A stretch of DNA of 64,000 bases, taken from the NCBI RefSeq assembly GCF_041906005.1, contig NZ_JAYRJY010000001.1, positions 2,294,001 through 2,358,000 on the forward strand, in the 5' to 3' direction. This document shows, in pieces, positions 28,936-37,115 of the stretch (within the stretch, counting starts at the first letter, position 1; the number at the start of each line of letters is the position of its first letter). The DNA comes from Ferrovibrio sp041906005. GTDB taxonomy: Bacteria > Pseudomonadota > Alphaproteobacteria > Ferrovibrionales > Ferrovibrionaceae. The position numbers were made by a program, and so were the translations under genes. The notes beneath the pieces are model-generated. The model did not search any database. It was given only the letters and a program-made list of their open reading frames with translations, and had not been told where the DNA came from.

Positions 28936-28971
28936 TCAGTACTGGTTTTGCAGTACTGGTGCAGTACGGAG
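28936..28971 (+). repeat. CAGTACTG repeats at left island end (putative integrase arm sites)
   Basis: Three copies of CAGTAC(T/G)GG-like sequence at 28937, 28951 and 28962. The stretch 28947-28971 recurs at the right end (44457-44481) with one difference. GTACTG and CAGTAC also form an inverted repeat with a three-base spacer. The block ends seven bases before the integrase start codon, so a bound protein would also repress the integrase gene. Confidence 0.65.
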
Positions 28972-28977
28972 TGGGCG

Positions 28978-30273
28978 GTGGCACGGCAGGTCAGGGGTGG
29001 TGGGATTGATACGCGGGAGGCGCGTAAGCGGCTCACAGTGAGGCGCGAACCGCACTGGCTGAAGATCGCGGTCGGCTGCCAGCTGGGATACCGGAAACTC
29101 ACACGGGACCGCGGCACCTGGATCGCTAAGCTCCGCGACAAGTCAGGCAACCGCGTCCAGAAGATGCTCGGTGCGGCCGATGACGCGATGGACGCCGATG
29201 GCGCGACGGCGCTCAGCTTCGAGCAAGCTCAGTCCAAGGCGCGTGACTGGTTTCAGTCAGTGGCAAATGGTGGGGCTGAGCTCAGCGGCGGCAAGCTGAC
29301 CGTGAATGGGGCGATGGACAGGTATCTCGCCTACATCAAGGCGCGGCGTAAGTCACACGCTCATCTGGAAATGTACGCAAAGGCATATATCCGCCCAAAG
29401 CTCGGGCAGATTCCTGTCGCCGAGCTCACCACGGCGATGGTGCGGCGCTGGCATGAAGAGATAGCGGCTGAACCACCCCGCCTGCGCTCACGCAAAGGCG
29501 CACCACCGCGCTACCGCAAGGAGGACGAGAACGAGGCGGAGGCACGGCGCAAGCGCCAGCTTAGGGCGAACCGGCATCTGACGACGCTGAAGGCGGCGCT
29601 GAACCTGGCTTGGCGCGACGGCCTTGTGTCTCACCGGGATGCCTGGGAGCGCGTTCGCCTCTTTGGCGGTGTCGAGCGGCAGAGAACAAAAATCCTTTCG
29701 CCCGGCGAAGCCCGCGATCTCGTTGCGGCTTGCGGCCCGGCGATGCGCAACCTCGTTCAAGCGGCACTGCTCACAGGGGCTCGGTATGGAGAGCTATGCG
29801 CGCTGGACGCCCGTGACTTCGCTTCTCACGCCGGAGCATTGTTCATCCGCGACAGCAAGAGCGGGAAATCCCGCTACATCTACCTAAACCGCTCAGCGCA
29901 GCAATTCTTCCAAGAGCTGGCGGCAGGCAAGAAATCAAATGAGCCGATGCTGACGATGGAGAATGGCGAACGGTGGCGGCGTGACATGTATTTCCGACCG
30001 TTCAAGGCGGCCGTGAAAGTGGCAGGCATTGATCCCAGTTTCACGTTTCATGAACTTCGCCATACATGGGCCAGCCTGACGATTATGGGTGGTGCGCCAT
30101 TGATGGCAGTGGCGCAGAACCTAGGTCATAGCGACACGAGGATGGTCGAACGTCACTACGGCCACCTCACCAATCATTTCATGCAGCAGGCGATTGCGGG
30201 TGCCGCACCGGATTTTGGATTCAGCGTGCAACCTGCGCCGCTGCTCCCAGAGTTTATCGATGAGAGCCGTTAG
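28978..30273 (+). CDS. int: Tyrosine-family site-specific integrase
   Basis: A 431-residue phage-type integrase that would insert and, with an excisionase, remove the island. The catalytic residues are visible: Arg in TGARYGELCALDARDF (near residue 268), HELRHTW (about 357-363) and the nucleophilic Tyr in RHYGHL (near 394). The N-terminal part, with GYRKLTRDRGTWIAK, is typical of integrases from alphaproteobacterial islands, and a SAM-like core-binding domain follows. I chose GTG at 28978, which has a GGAG site about seven bases upstream. It reads inward from the left att repeat. Confidence 0.92.
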   Translation: MARQVRGGGIDTREARKRLTVRREPHWLKIAVGCQLGYRKLTRDRGTWIAKLRDKSGNRVQKMLGAADDAMDADGATALSFEQAQSKARDWFQSVANGGAELSGGKLTVNGAMDRYLAYIKARRKSHAHLEMYAKAYIRPKLGQIPVAELTTAMVRRWHEEIAAEPPRLRSRKGAPPRYRKEDENEAEARRKRQLRANRHLTTLKAALNLAWRDGLVSHRDAWERVRLFGGVERQRTKILSPGEARDLVAACGPAMRNLVQAALLTGARYGELCALDARDFASHAGALFIRDSKSGKSRYIYLNRSAQQFFQELAAGKKSNEPMLTMENGERWRRDMYFRPFKAAVKVAGIDPSFTFHELRHTWASLTIMGGAPLMAVAQNLGHSDTRMVERHYGHLTNHFMQQAIAGAAPDFGFSVQPAPLLPEFIDESR

Positions 30274-30543
30274 GTCTTTATCTCCTACTAGGACTTCCGG
30301 ACCTAGGTTATAAACACCTAATACTAGAGGTAGTATAGGAGCTCTAGCAGTTTGTCGGTGTAAAATCAAGGAATTTATCTCCATTATATGCCAATTTTTC
30401 CATTGAAATCAGTCGTTTAACTTAGGTTTTCTGGGGAGGTTCAGCGCAACGCTGCGACCCGAAGCCAGACGGATTCTAGGCAGATTGGAGAGTGCATATG
30501 GCAGCAACTGCGCCCGTCGAGGGTCGAGCAAGATTCCGGTCAT
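30274..30543. other. Non-coding gap behind the integrase
   Basis: 270 bases, AT-rich in its first half, with imperfect dyads around 30286-30345 (CTCCTACTAG and TAGTATAGGAG arms). It has no credible gene. It may hold the integrase terminator and the excisionase promoter. Confidence 0.35.
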
Positions 30544-30768
30544 ATGGAGGTTTGCTTGGCCAGCGACACAGCCGCCGGTGATTCCGGCAGCAACCAAGCC
30601 CTCGCCCCGGTGACGATCTCCGTGGCGGAGGCGTGTCGCATTACAGGGCTTAGCCGTTCCTACATCTACCAGGCGATTAAGGCCAAGGCTTTTCATACCG
30701 TCACTAAAGGCTCTCGGCGTCTTATCGACCACGACGACCTGAGGCGATGGGCGAAAGTCCCCTCGTGA
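30544..30768 (+). CDS. Helix-turn-helix excisionase-like protein
   Basis: A 74-residue MerR/excisionase-family DNA-binding protein. The pattern ISVAEACRITGLSRSYIYQAI followed by a basic wing (HTVTKGSRRLIDHDDLRRW) is typical of the excisionase/AlpA class. An ATG at 30544 opens the frame, but the GGAGG at 30546-30550 lies five bases before an in-frame TTG at 30556, so the TTG may be the real start (70 residues). Lying behind the integrase, it is the best candidate for the recombination directionality factor. Confidence 0.75.
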   Translation: MEVCLASDTAAGDSGSNQALAPVTISVAEACRITGLSRSYIYQAIKAKAFHTVTKGSRRLIDHDDLRRWAKVPS

Positions 30769-30866
30769 TGCAGGAACAGCAGCAGAGAGTACCACGCGCA
30801 TACAACGGCCACTAAGGCCGTAATCGGCCCTCAGAGCGGGGCTTCCGAAAACATCGGCAATGCCGT

Positions 30867-30904
30867 AGCGGGCGCATCTCACTTCATGTGAGATAGCGCC
30901 CGCT
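30867..30904 (+). promoter_or_regulatory. Strong hairpin in leader of the 30922 gene
   Basis: Arms 30867-30882 and 30888-30904 pair over 16 bp with a single bulged A (30895) and a TTCAT loop; the base of the stem is AGCGGGCGC/GCGCCCGCT. No T-run follows. It ends nine bases before the GGAG ribosome site of the next gene, so it could be a regulatory leader element or a protein-binding site. Confidence 0.6.
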
Positions 30905-30921
30905 CAAGCAATGGAGAACAG

Positions 30922-31638
30922 ATGACTAAGACAGCGAGGCCCGCCGCCAGCAGTCACGGCAGCCTTCCCCTCGACAAGCAAGAACTGCACAACGCAGCAC
31001 GATTGGCGGCGGCTGCCGTTAAGGACGACTACAGCTTCTCTGCGGAAGCAGAAGCTTTGAGAAAAGATAGGCTAGACCGAAAGCGCCTTGACCGGCGCAG
31101 CTCGAAAAATCTCCACAAATCGGTTTCGGGTGGATTGCTGATGGTTTTAGCGGTCCACAAGCTGCCGACTGTCCAGAAGCAATTCCGCCTTGCATGCAAG
31201 GAAAGTGGGATAGAGTTCAAGACAACCACACCCGTCGCCGCAAGGGTGGCACGCGTGTTCATCTCTGACGATCCTTCCCGAGCATCCGATTACGGGAAGG
31301 CCATCCGTGGTGCGATTATCAAGGGGTACAGCCCGAAGAAGCTGTTGAAGCTCCTTGACACCGGCAAAGAGACGCTTACGAGCCTGATGAGAGCAGTCGA
31401 TCCACTTCCAACTAAAAAGCGCATCCAGATAGCGAAGCTAACGGCAGCCGGCTCAGAGAAGTCCATATCACTGAGCTTGTCAAAAACAGCGGAGGCACGA
31501 ATAGCAAAAGTAAAATCTGCTACCTACCGACTCGCGGTCGTAAAAATTCTGCCGAACTCGAAAAAACTTTTTGTAAGCGCAGTCACGTCATCGGTTAAGT
31601 CCGCAGCAAAAACATACAAAAGCAAACTGGCAGCTTGA
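30922..31638 (+). CDS. Hypothetical basic protein of the island
   Basis: A 238-residue, Lys/Arg- and Ser-rich, largely helical protein that I do not recognise. Visible features are a charged segment near residues 45-65 (RKDRLDRKRLDRRSSKN), a middle region GYSPKKLLKLLDTGKETLTSL that could be a small helical DNA-binding-like fold, and a basic C terminus. It has no signal peptide or membrane segment. A GGAG lies before the ATG, a long hairpin stands in its leader and a clear terminator follows, so it is a monocistronic, well-defined gene. A nucleic-acid-binding role is only a guess from charge. Confidence 0.7.
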   Translation: MTKTARPAASSHGSLPLDKQELHNAARLAAAAVKDDYSFSAEAEALRKDRLDRKRLDRRSSKNLHKSVSGGLLMVLAVHKLPTVQKQFRLACKESGIEFKTTTPVAARVARVFISDDPSRASDYGKAIRGAIIKGYSPKKLLKLLDTGKETLTSLMRAVDPLPTKKRIQIAKLTAAGSEKSISLSLSKTAEARIAKVKSATYRLAVVKILPNSKKLFVSAVTSSVKSAAKTYKSKLAA

Positions 31639-31656
31639 ATGCAGCGAGAGTTTACT

Positions 31657-31685
31657 AAGGGGGCGTCATGCCGACGCCCCCTTTT
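31657..31685 (+). terminator. Rho-independent terminator
   Basis: AAGGGGGCGTC (31657-31667) and GACGCCCCCTT (31673-31683) form an 11-bp stem with loop ATGCC, followed by T residues. It ends the 30922-31638 transcript. Confidence 0.88.
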
Positions 31686-31904
31686 CTGCGTCTGCGCCGC
31701 ATCCGGATTTTTCGTTTCACGAAATTCGTAAACATGAAAACCGCAAATTGGCACTTCTCTAGTAATGCCAATCCGGCACCTTAACACCGAGGGCATGGTG
31801 GCTACGCGGCAGCCAGCAGAGGCGTATCCCGGTGACTGGCTTCTCTCGCAGCCAGCAGCGATTGTCTTCTGTAAATTAGCATAGTCAGACCGCTGTCCCG
31901 GCCT

Positions 31905-32411
31905 TCAAGCAACACTCTTGGACGGATGAAACTCGGTTGAAATAACCATGCGGTCTTCAAAGTCGTGCATGCGCCAGCTCTTCGTGCTGTATCGAGCCAC
32001 AGCCCGTTGAACGTGATCGAGGGATGCTATCTGCAAGTCAAGTGATCCTGAAGGAATTACTGCCTTCCAATGTCCCTCTAAGATGGGAATGAGTCTGCTA
32101 TCTGGCCAGTCGAACATCGGCGGTGGCAACTTCAAAAAGAAATGCCCATGCCAATAGGTGGCCTGCTCAAGGTATCCGATAAGGAAGGTGCGATCTTCTG
32201 GAGTTTCCCTGAAGCGGTTTCCTAGTGCTTCCCGGTCGATCCTGGCGAGAAATTTCCCGATTCGCAAACGAAACGCAGATGGGGTTGTCGCGCAGTTACT
32301 ATTCAGAGTTAAAAATCTTTCCGGATCAAGCTGCCCGATCCAGTCAGTGAACGCGTGTCGCGCCAGTAATTTAAGCCGAGTGATTGCAGCTTCCGTGTTG
32401 TAGCGTGCCAT
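31905..32411 (-). CDS. Small putative HUH (Rep-like) endonuclease
   Basis: A 168-residue protein without a firm family match by eye. Three spaced motifs fit a rolling-circle Rep/HUH nuclease: FLTLNSN (near residue 33, motif I), HGHFF (near 89, the His-x-His metal site of motif II) and YSTK (near 140, a YxxK single-tyrosine motif III). The length equals a bare HUH domain with no helicase. Its isolated position on the minus strand, in a mobile island, suits a role in replication or mobilisation. The alternative is an unrelated protein with chance motifs. Confidence 0.5.
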   Translation of the reverse strand: MARYNTEAAITRLKLLARHAFTDWIGQLDPERFLTLNSNCATTPSAFRLRIGKFLARIDREALGNRFRETPEDRTFLIGYLEQATYWHGHFFLKLPPPMFDWPDSRLIPILEGHWKAVIPSGSLDLQIASLDHVQRAVARYSTKSWRMHDFEDRMVISTEFHPSKSVA

Positions 32412-32664
32412 GTCGCCTCTCCATTGTGAGCACGCCGTTATTTACAGGATTGGTAGATACGTCCCGGCTCACTGAAACCCACCTCATACGCGTCGTATCG
32501 ACGGGGCAGCAGCGATGTCTATGCGATACAGCTTTCGCCTATGCACGATGCGCCTACGCTTTTATGCGGCGGGTCGCCCGCATCAATTGTGGTAGAATGC
32601 GCCGTCCCACGCGGATAAGAATTGCGGGCCAAAGGTGCGGATAGCAGAACAGGAAGGATGATCA

Positions 32665-33012
32665 ATGTGGGAAGTCGTAAAGCTTTCGCTTCAGCCAGTT
32701 GCAGGTGAGGGGTGGTACGTCTCCGATAGCCCGAGACGAATGGTTCATTGCGGTGCGGGCAGTGAAGGCGAGGCTCTTGCAAATCTTGTCTGTAGCAAAC
32801 TCAACCTGAGTTCGGCCGCGAAGTTTACCAGGCCTGACAAAGCCGCAGAGCTTACTGAAGCCCTGAGGAAATTCTGTACCGGGGCACTGAGTTTCGAGCC
32901 GGACTTCGAGCAGCAATATCCTGAAGGGCACCCGTTAAGAGGTGCGGTCAATGCGATTCTTAATCTGAAGAACGAGGCGATGGAGATCCAAAGAATCATT
33001 ATGAGTAAGTGA
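32665..33012 (+). CDS. Hypothetical protein
   Basis: A 115-residue soluble protein that I do not recognise. It begins MWEVVKLSLQPVAGEGWYVSDSP, which suggests a beta-hairpin, and continues with helices containing DKAAELTEALRKFCTG. An AGGAAGG site precedes the ATG by about ten bases. No signal peptide or membrane helix. It stands alone between the HUH-like gene and the recombinase cluster. Its GC content and codon use are closer to the island than to the flanks. Confidence 0.6.
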   Translation: MWEVVKLSLQPVAGEGWYVSDSPRRMVHCGAGSEGEALANLVCSKLNLSSAAKFTRPDKAAELTEALRKFCTGALSFEPDFEQQYPEGHPLRGAVNAILNLKNEAMEIQRIIMSK

Positions 33013-33140
33013 GAGACACCTCCAACTTTCTGGTCTCGTCGATTATGCAAGCTTAGATACGGAATGTTTCAAATAGGTGAGTGGGTGCAACATTGTGCCC
33101 ATCACCCCGCAACTGTTATTCGGTTGAACGCTAATTCAAA

Positions 33141-33386
33141 TTAGTGCTTCGTTAGCCGGCCATCAGGCAATTCGATTAATGCCCCTGCGGCCCGTGTTAT
33201 TCTCATCCACAATGCACAACCATCCATATTGTCGCCCGCTAGAAACTGATCCGCCTTTTGAGCTGCAAGGATCAACGCTCTACTGCCATGCTTTTTAACG
33301 AGCAGGCCCGCCGCTATCCGAATCTCCCGCTCAGTCATATTTAGCTGACTCTGCTGAGAACCCGCCTGACCTGGCTTGCTTGCCAT
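33141..33386 (-). CDS. Small helical protein of unknown function
   Basis: An 81-residue protein with the pattern REIRIAAGLLVKKHGSRALILAAQKADQFLAGDNMDGCALWMRI, resembling a group of short proteins common in alphaproteobacterial genomes that have no known role. The ATG at 33386 has a strong AGAGGGGG site but lies inside the end of the serine recombinase gene (46-base overlap); an ATG at 33338 just after that gene's stop would give 65 residues covering the conserved part. It is probably cotranscribed with the recombinase. Confidence 0.65.
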   Translation of the reverse strand: MASKPGQAGSQQSQLNMTEREIRIAAGLLVKKHGSRALILAAQKADQFLAGDNMDGCALWMRITRAAGALIELPDGRLTKH

Positions 33387-34003
33387 GATCCCCCTCTGGC
33401 AGTTGGAATGCCCCGCGCATTAAGCGTGGCGGCAATTGCTGTATAGCCGGAAATACCACTTGCTCGGATATCGGAAATCACCAAGGCGAAATCTCGGGCG
33501 CGTTCATCCGCTTTTTCGATTAGTGCCTGCGTCCCAAGTTTAGTGTCCACAGCGACACCCTTAAAACCACCGAGCTTAACGCCCCTCTGCTTCGCCGCCG
33601 CAAGTGCCGCTTTCGTACGCTCGGATATGAGCCCGGCTTCCAGCTGTGCGACCGCTGCCAGCTGTTGAAGAATGAAGCGCCCCATTGGGCCTGAGACCTG
33701 GGGTAGATCGGCAAAGACCACCTCGACATCGCCACCGAGAATCGTCTCCAAGAAGTGGACGTTACGGGCCAGCCTATCGACCTTGGCCACCACCAGGGCG
33801 GCCTTGTTAACCTTTGCCTGCCGCAGCGCCTCGGCCAGCTTCGGCCGGTCACGGCGCTTGCCGCTTTCGACCTCGGTAAATTCGGCTATCAGCTGGTCAC
33901 CCGGCCTTAAAACCGCCTGTACGGCCGTTTTCTGCGCTTCCAGCCCCAATCCAGACCGACCCTGCCGGTCTGTCGAAACCCGGTAATACGCGACCGCCCG
34001 CAT
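33341..34003 (-). CDS. Serine recombinase (resolvase family)
   Basis: A 220-residue small serine recombinase. The catalytic Ser10 lies in AYYRVSTDRQ, and KVDRLARNVHFLETI and SERTKAALAAAKQRG are the usual catalytic-domain and hinge helices. The C terminus (GISGYTAIAATLNARGIPTARGGSWQASQVRRVL) is the recombinase HTH of the resolvase/invertase type. It may act as a resolvase on the island or be a relic of a separate transposition. No clear paired res sites were seen in the adjoining 340-base gap. Confidence 0.9.
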   Translation of the reverse strand: MRAVAYYRVSTDRQGRSGLGLEAQKTAVQAVLRPGDQLIAEFTEVESGKRRDRPKLAEALRQAKVNKAALVVAKVDRLARNVHFLETILGGDVEVVFADLPQVSGPMGRFILQQLAAVAQLEAGLISERTKAALAAAKQRGVKLGGFKGVAVDTKLGTQALIEKADERARDFALVISDIRASGISGYTAIAATLNARGIPTARGGSWQASQVRRVLSRVS

Positions 34004-34344
34004 TTCACACCTATCGCTTGTATTTACCTGGCAATCCGGCCGTTCAAGAATGACAGGATTGTACCTATTATGTTCCAGGGTTGCAATCCGCAGTTAATGC
34101 AGCATGCGGCCCCGCGGTGGGATAGGGTTTTATGCGCACGTCGCCCCAAAGCGGCCCGACTTCTACGCACCGCGTGGAGGAGATTCCTTAAACCGAAGAC
34201 GGAAGAATAAAATTTCCCTCCGTATTTTCCTAGGAGCCGGAACAGAGGCGTACATCCGCATTTTTTCGCAGTAGAATAGGCGATTTCTAAGTTCCTGCGG
34301 AGGTCGGCAATTGCTAGGCTTCGCTTGTCACGAATGTCCGCACC
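34004..34344. other. Gap between recombinase and SIR2-like genes
   Basis: 341 bases between divergent genes, of lower GC than the flanks. It contains two short direct GCAATCCG copies (near 34031 and 34084) but nothing I can call a res site, RNA or gene. Promoters for both genes must be here. Confidence 0.3.
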
Positions 34345-35394
34345 ATGCCCCCGACAATCCGAAACTATGCGCAAGCACTCGCCACGGTGCCTGACGCATC
34401 GAAGAAGTACCTACTCACCGGGAACGGCTTCAGCATCGCGTTGAAGCCGGACATCTTCACCTATGCCTCGCTCTACGATAACGCGGATTTCTCGACGAAG
34501 CCCTACCTGCCGCAGGTTTTCGAGGCGCTGAGTACCCGTGACTTCGAGAGCGTTATTAAACATCTGCAGAGTGCCGCCGCAATCGCAGCAATTTATCTCC
34601 CAACACACCCTGACCTGGCCGCGCGTTTGAGAGAAGACGCGGCCTTTATCAAGGAGGCGCTAGTCCAAGCGATTGCGAAGCGGCATCCGAACCGACCATT
34701 CGACATCACGGATGCGCAGTACGTTTCGTGCAGGAAGTTCCTCGCACCATTCGGTCATATTTTTACGCTCAACTATGACGTGATGCTCTACTGGGCGCTG
34801 ATGCACACTGAGGTCGACGACCTGGATCTGATGCCGGACGATGGTTTCCGGCATCCAGAGGAGAACGAAGAAGCCCCCTATGTTTCGTGGCTTCAGGAGC
34901 AGTCAGCCACCGTTCACTATCTACATGGTGCCTTGCATCTTTTCGACAATGGCCACGAGATTATCAAATTCACCTGGTCGAAAACTGATATTCCCATCGT
35001 CGAGCAGATTCGCACAGCTTTGGCTGAGAACAAGTTTCCTCTTTTCGTTGCGGAAGGTACGAGTGCCAGCAAGAAGGAGCGGATTGTTCATAATGCCTAT
35101 TTACATAAAGCATTGCGCAGCCTGGAGGGCTGCTGCAAATCAGCAAATGGTGCGATAGTGATATACGGCCATTCGCTGGCCGAAAATGACTTCCATATTC
35201 TGCGATGCATCGCGAATGGCGGGATTGCAAACATGCTTGTCGGTGTGTTCGGCGATCCTAATAGCCCTGGCAATCAGGTGCTGTTCAAAAATGTCGAGAA
35301 GTTGGTCGCCCGACGAATATCTCGCCGGGGTGCACGGTATCCGCTGACCGTCACGTACTACGATGCCGCATCGGCCCATGTTTGGGATGGTTGA
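34345..35394 (+). CDS. SIR2-like (DUF4917-type) protein, candidate defence gene
   Basis: A 349-residue soluble protein. LLTGNGFSIAL (residues 23-33) followed by FTYASLYD, then FTLNYDVMLYW (about 138-148), YLHGALHLF (about 191) and IVIYGHSLAENDFHI (about 270-284), make the pattern of SIR2-like NAD-binding folds, and the opening fits DUF4917. SIR2-like domains in islands often act as NADases in anti-phage systems; no partner of a known system is adjacent, so it would be a stand-alone gene. No strong ribosome site precedes the ATG. Function is inferred, not shown. Confidence 0.65.
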   Translation: MPPTIRNYAQALATVPDASKKYLLTGNGFSIALKPDIFTYASLYDNADFSTKPYLPQVFEALSTRDFESVIKHLQSAAAIAAIYLPTHPDLAARLREDAAFIKEALVQAIAKRHPNRPFDITDAQYVSCRKFLAPFGHIFTLNYDVMLYWALMHTEVDDLDLMPDDGFRHPEENEEAPYVSWLQEQSATVHYLHGALHLFDNGHEIIKFTWSKTDIPIVEQIRTALAENKFPLFVAEGTSASKKERIVHNAYLHKALRSLEGCCKSANGAIVIYGHSLAENDFHILRCIANGGIANMLVGVFGDPNSPGNQVLFKNVEKLVARRISRRGARYPLTVTYYDAASAHVWDG

Positions 35395-35579
35395 TGCCGC
35401 CCAGCCAGAGTGTCGGCCAACGATGTATTGCGCCGGCTATGTTTGGAATACAAAGACCGGCAGTCAGAATGATTTTTGAGCGGGAGCGGCTGGAGCGTGT
35501 AGAGCGAAAGAGCACACTAGGAGGCGCTTTCCCGGACGGACGCGTCGCGTAATCAAAGAAGCTACTGGTGAGGAATTCA

Positions 35580-35939
35580 ATGATAACGCTCAAGCCTGCA
35601 AGCGCACTAATACTTACATTTCTCAGCTATGCTCTACTGAATTCGCCGAATGTCGGTGCACAGCAGGCTCCCGGTAGCATGACAGCTGAGAAACTTACGG
35701 AGTTTTGCGATAACAACATTTCGATGTGCTTAGGATATATTTCGGGGGTTTCTGATCTCTATTCTATGTTGGCATCAGTAAATCCATCGATTTTCAATTA
35801 CTGTCCGCCAAGATCATTAACAGTGCTTGAGTTGTCGAGTGTATACCGGCGGGAGATCAGAGCATTTCCTCCGGATCCAGCGGCGTCGGCAGCCGCTAGG
35901 TTCACCGCAATTCTTGAAAGGATGTATCCTTGCAAGTGA
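35580..35939 (+). CDS. Secreted Rap1a/Tai-like protein 1
   Basis: A 119-residue protein with a signal peptide (SALILTFLSYALL, cleavage near GAQQA). The mature part has the spacing of the Rap1a/Tai family: FCDNN...MCLGYISGVSD, then YCPPRSLTVLELSSVY and a C-terminal MYPC, with paired cysteines. Rap1a/Tai proteins are periplasmic immunity proteins for type VI amidase effectors, but the fold is common in proteins with no such link. GAGG precedes the ATG at 35580; a GTG at 35568 is less likely. It lies 49 bases before a second member. The region is AT-rich. Confidence 0.65.
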   Translation: MITLKPASALILTFLSYALLNSPNVGAQQAPGSMTAEKLTEFCDNNISMCLGYISGVSDLYSMLASVNPSIFNYCPPRSLTVLELSSVYRREIRAFPPDPAASAAARFTAILERMYPCK

Positions 35940-35988
35940 GGTGCGCATCCGTCGACAAGGGATCACTCAGCGAGTTAGGTGTTTCCAA

Positions 35989-36366
35989 ATGATTGCTCGG
36001 GTATCGGCATTGGCGGCATTGTTTCTGCTGGCCGAAACGCCAGTAAGCCATGCCAGCAACCCCATTGGCATGAGTGCGGCCGGATATCTGCTCCAAGCTT
36101 GCGAAGCGTACCGGAATGGCACTCCCTCGTTTGACGCAGCCTATTGTCTTGGCCGGGTGACAGGCGCGACCTGGACTTTGGACGCCAACACTACGGGGCT
36201 CAAGCGTGATCGTTCATGCATCCCCTCAGATGTAAATGCCGATCAACTCGTCCGGATTTTCATCAAGTTTGCGAACGAAAATTCCCATAGGTTGCACGAA
36301 CCAGACCTGCGCATCGTATTCGATTCCATGCATGCCAGCTGGAATTGCCTTATCGTGCCAAAATGA
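35989..36366 (+). CDS. Secreted Rap1a/Tai-like protein 2
   Basis: A 125-residue protein with a signal peptide (ALAALFLLAETPVSHA). The mature part shows AGYLLQACEAY, YCLGRVTGATW, SCIPSDVNADQLVRIFIKF and a final SWNC, matching the Rap1a/Tai layout seen in the gene before it, although the two differ greatly in sequence. The tandem pair probably arose by old duplication or works as a set. No type VI effector or other toxin is adjacent, so an immunity role is unproven. Confidence 0.6.
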   Translation: MIARVSALAALFLLAETPVSHASNPIGMSAAGYLLQACEAYRNGTPSFDAAYCLGRVTGATWTLDANTTGLKRDRSCIPSDVNADQLVRIFIKFANENSHRLHEPDLRIVFDSMHASWNCLIVPK

Positions 36367-37115
36367 CCTGCTCAATTTCTGGTTAGTAGAATTTTGCTTA
36401 ACTGTTAATGGTGAGTAGGTTCGGGAATAGGCTTCCGCTAGTGACGCTCACGGCTAAGCTCGATTGGATCACAGCTCTTTTAGCGTCTACAAATCCACCT
36501 GGACCACTAGTTCTCATTAAGTGAATTGTCGTCCATGGCCGATGCAGCGGCTAATGGGCATAAGTCGGCTCTAGTTTCGCAGGTGCGACCGCCTAGACGA
36601 CGTTGATGGGATAAAAAATCGAAGTAGAGCCGAGTATCGTCCGCGTGGATGCCAAAAGGTTCATCCGGTAATGCTGGCGCGGCGCAATGGCCCCGACCAA
36701 ATTTCTATCCCATTACGTTTCAGTGGCTGAGGTTGGCAATAGCGCCCGCCGATTTTGCGATCCAACCCGAACTGATGCCCGGCAATGACACGATCCATTG
36801 GGGTGGTCGAGACCGCCGCAATCAGAGCGGCGGCATCGCCTTGGCCCCGGCGGAGCCTCGAAGGCAAGGACGGTCGCGGCAGGGGGGCTTGGGAACTTGC
36901 GGCCTCGGGCATGGGGGTGGCGCTACTGGCCGCCATGCATACACTGCAGGTGGCAATATATGCCATAAATACTTGATTTTCTGGGTATTGATCTTTGTGT
37001 TTGATTGATATATACTACCTTAACGGGTTTATGTGCCGGTGCGGCGCTGCCTGCTCCTGCTTTTGACCCGCCCGCCGGTCGCCGACCGGCCTTACCCCAT
37101 CACATCGAGGATCAA
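36367..37115. other. 749-base stretch without a convincing gene
   Basis: The first 280 bases are AT-rich and featureless. From about 36650 to 36960 the GC content rises and both strands carry open frames of about 100 codons (36649-37008 plus, 36661-36966 minus); neither has a ribosome site or recognisable product, so this may be a decayed gene. At 37074-37090 a GCCGGTC/GACCGGC hairpin with a GCC loop lies in the leader of the next gene. Confidence 0.35.

Noticed and set aside
34004..34344. Possible res sites for the serine recombinase
   Set aside because: Only two short GCAATCCG copies were found, without the paired inverted 12-mers expected of a res site.
36649..37008. Overlapping frames of about 100-120 codons on both strands
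   Set aside because: Neither has a ribosome site, recognisable motif or protein-like composition; treated as non-coding or decayed sequence.
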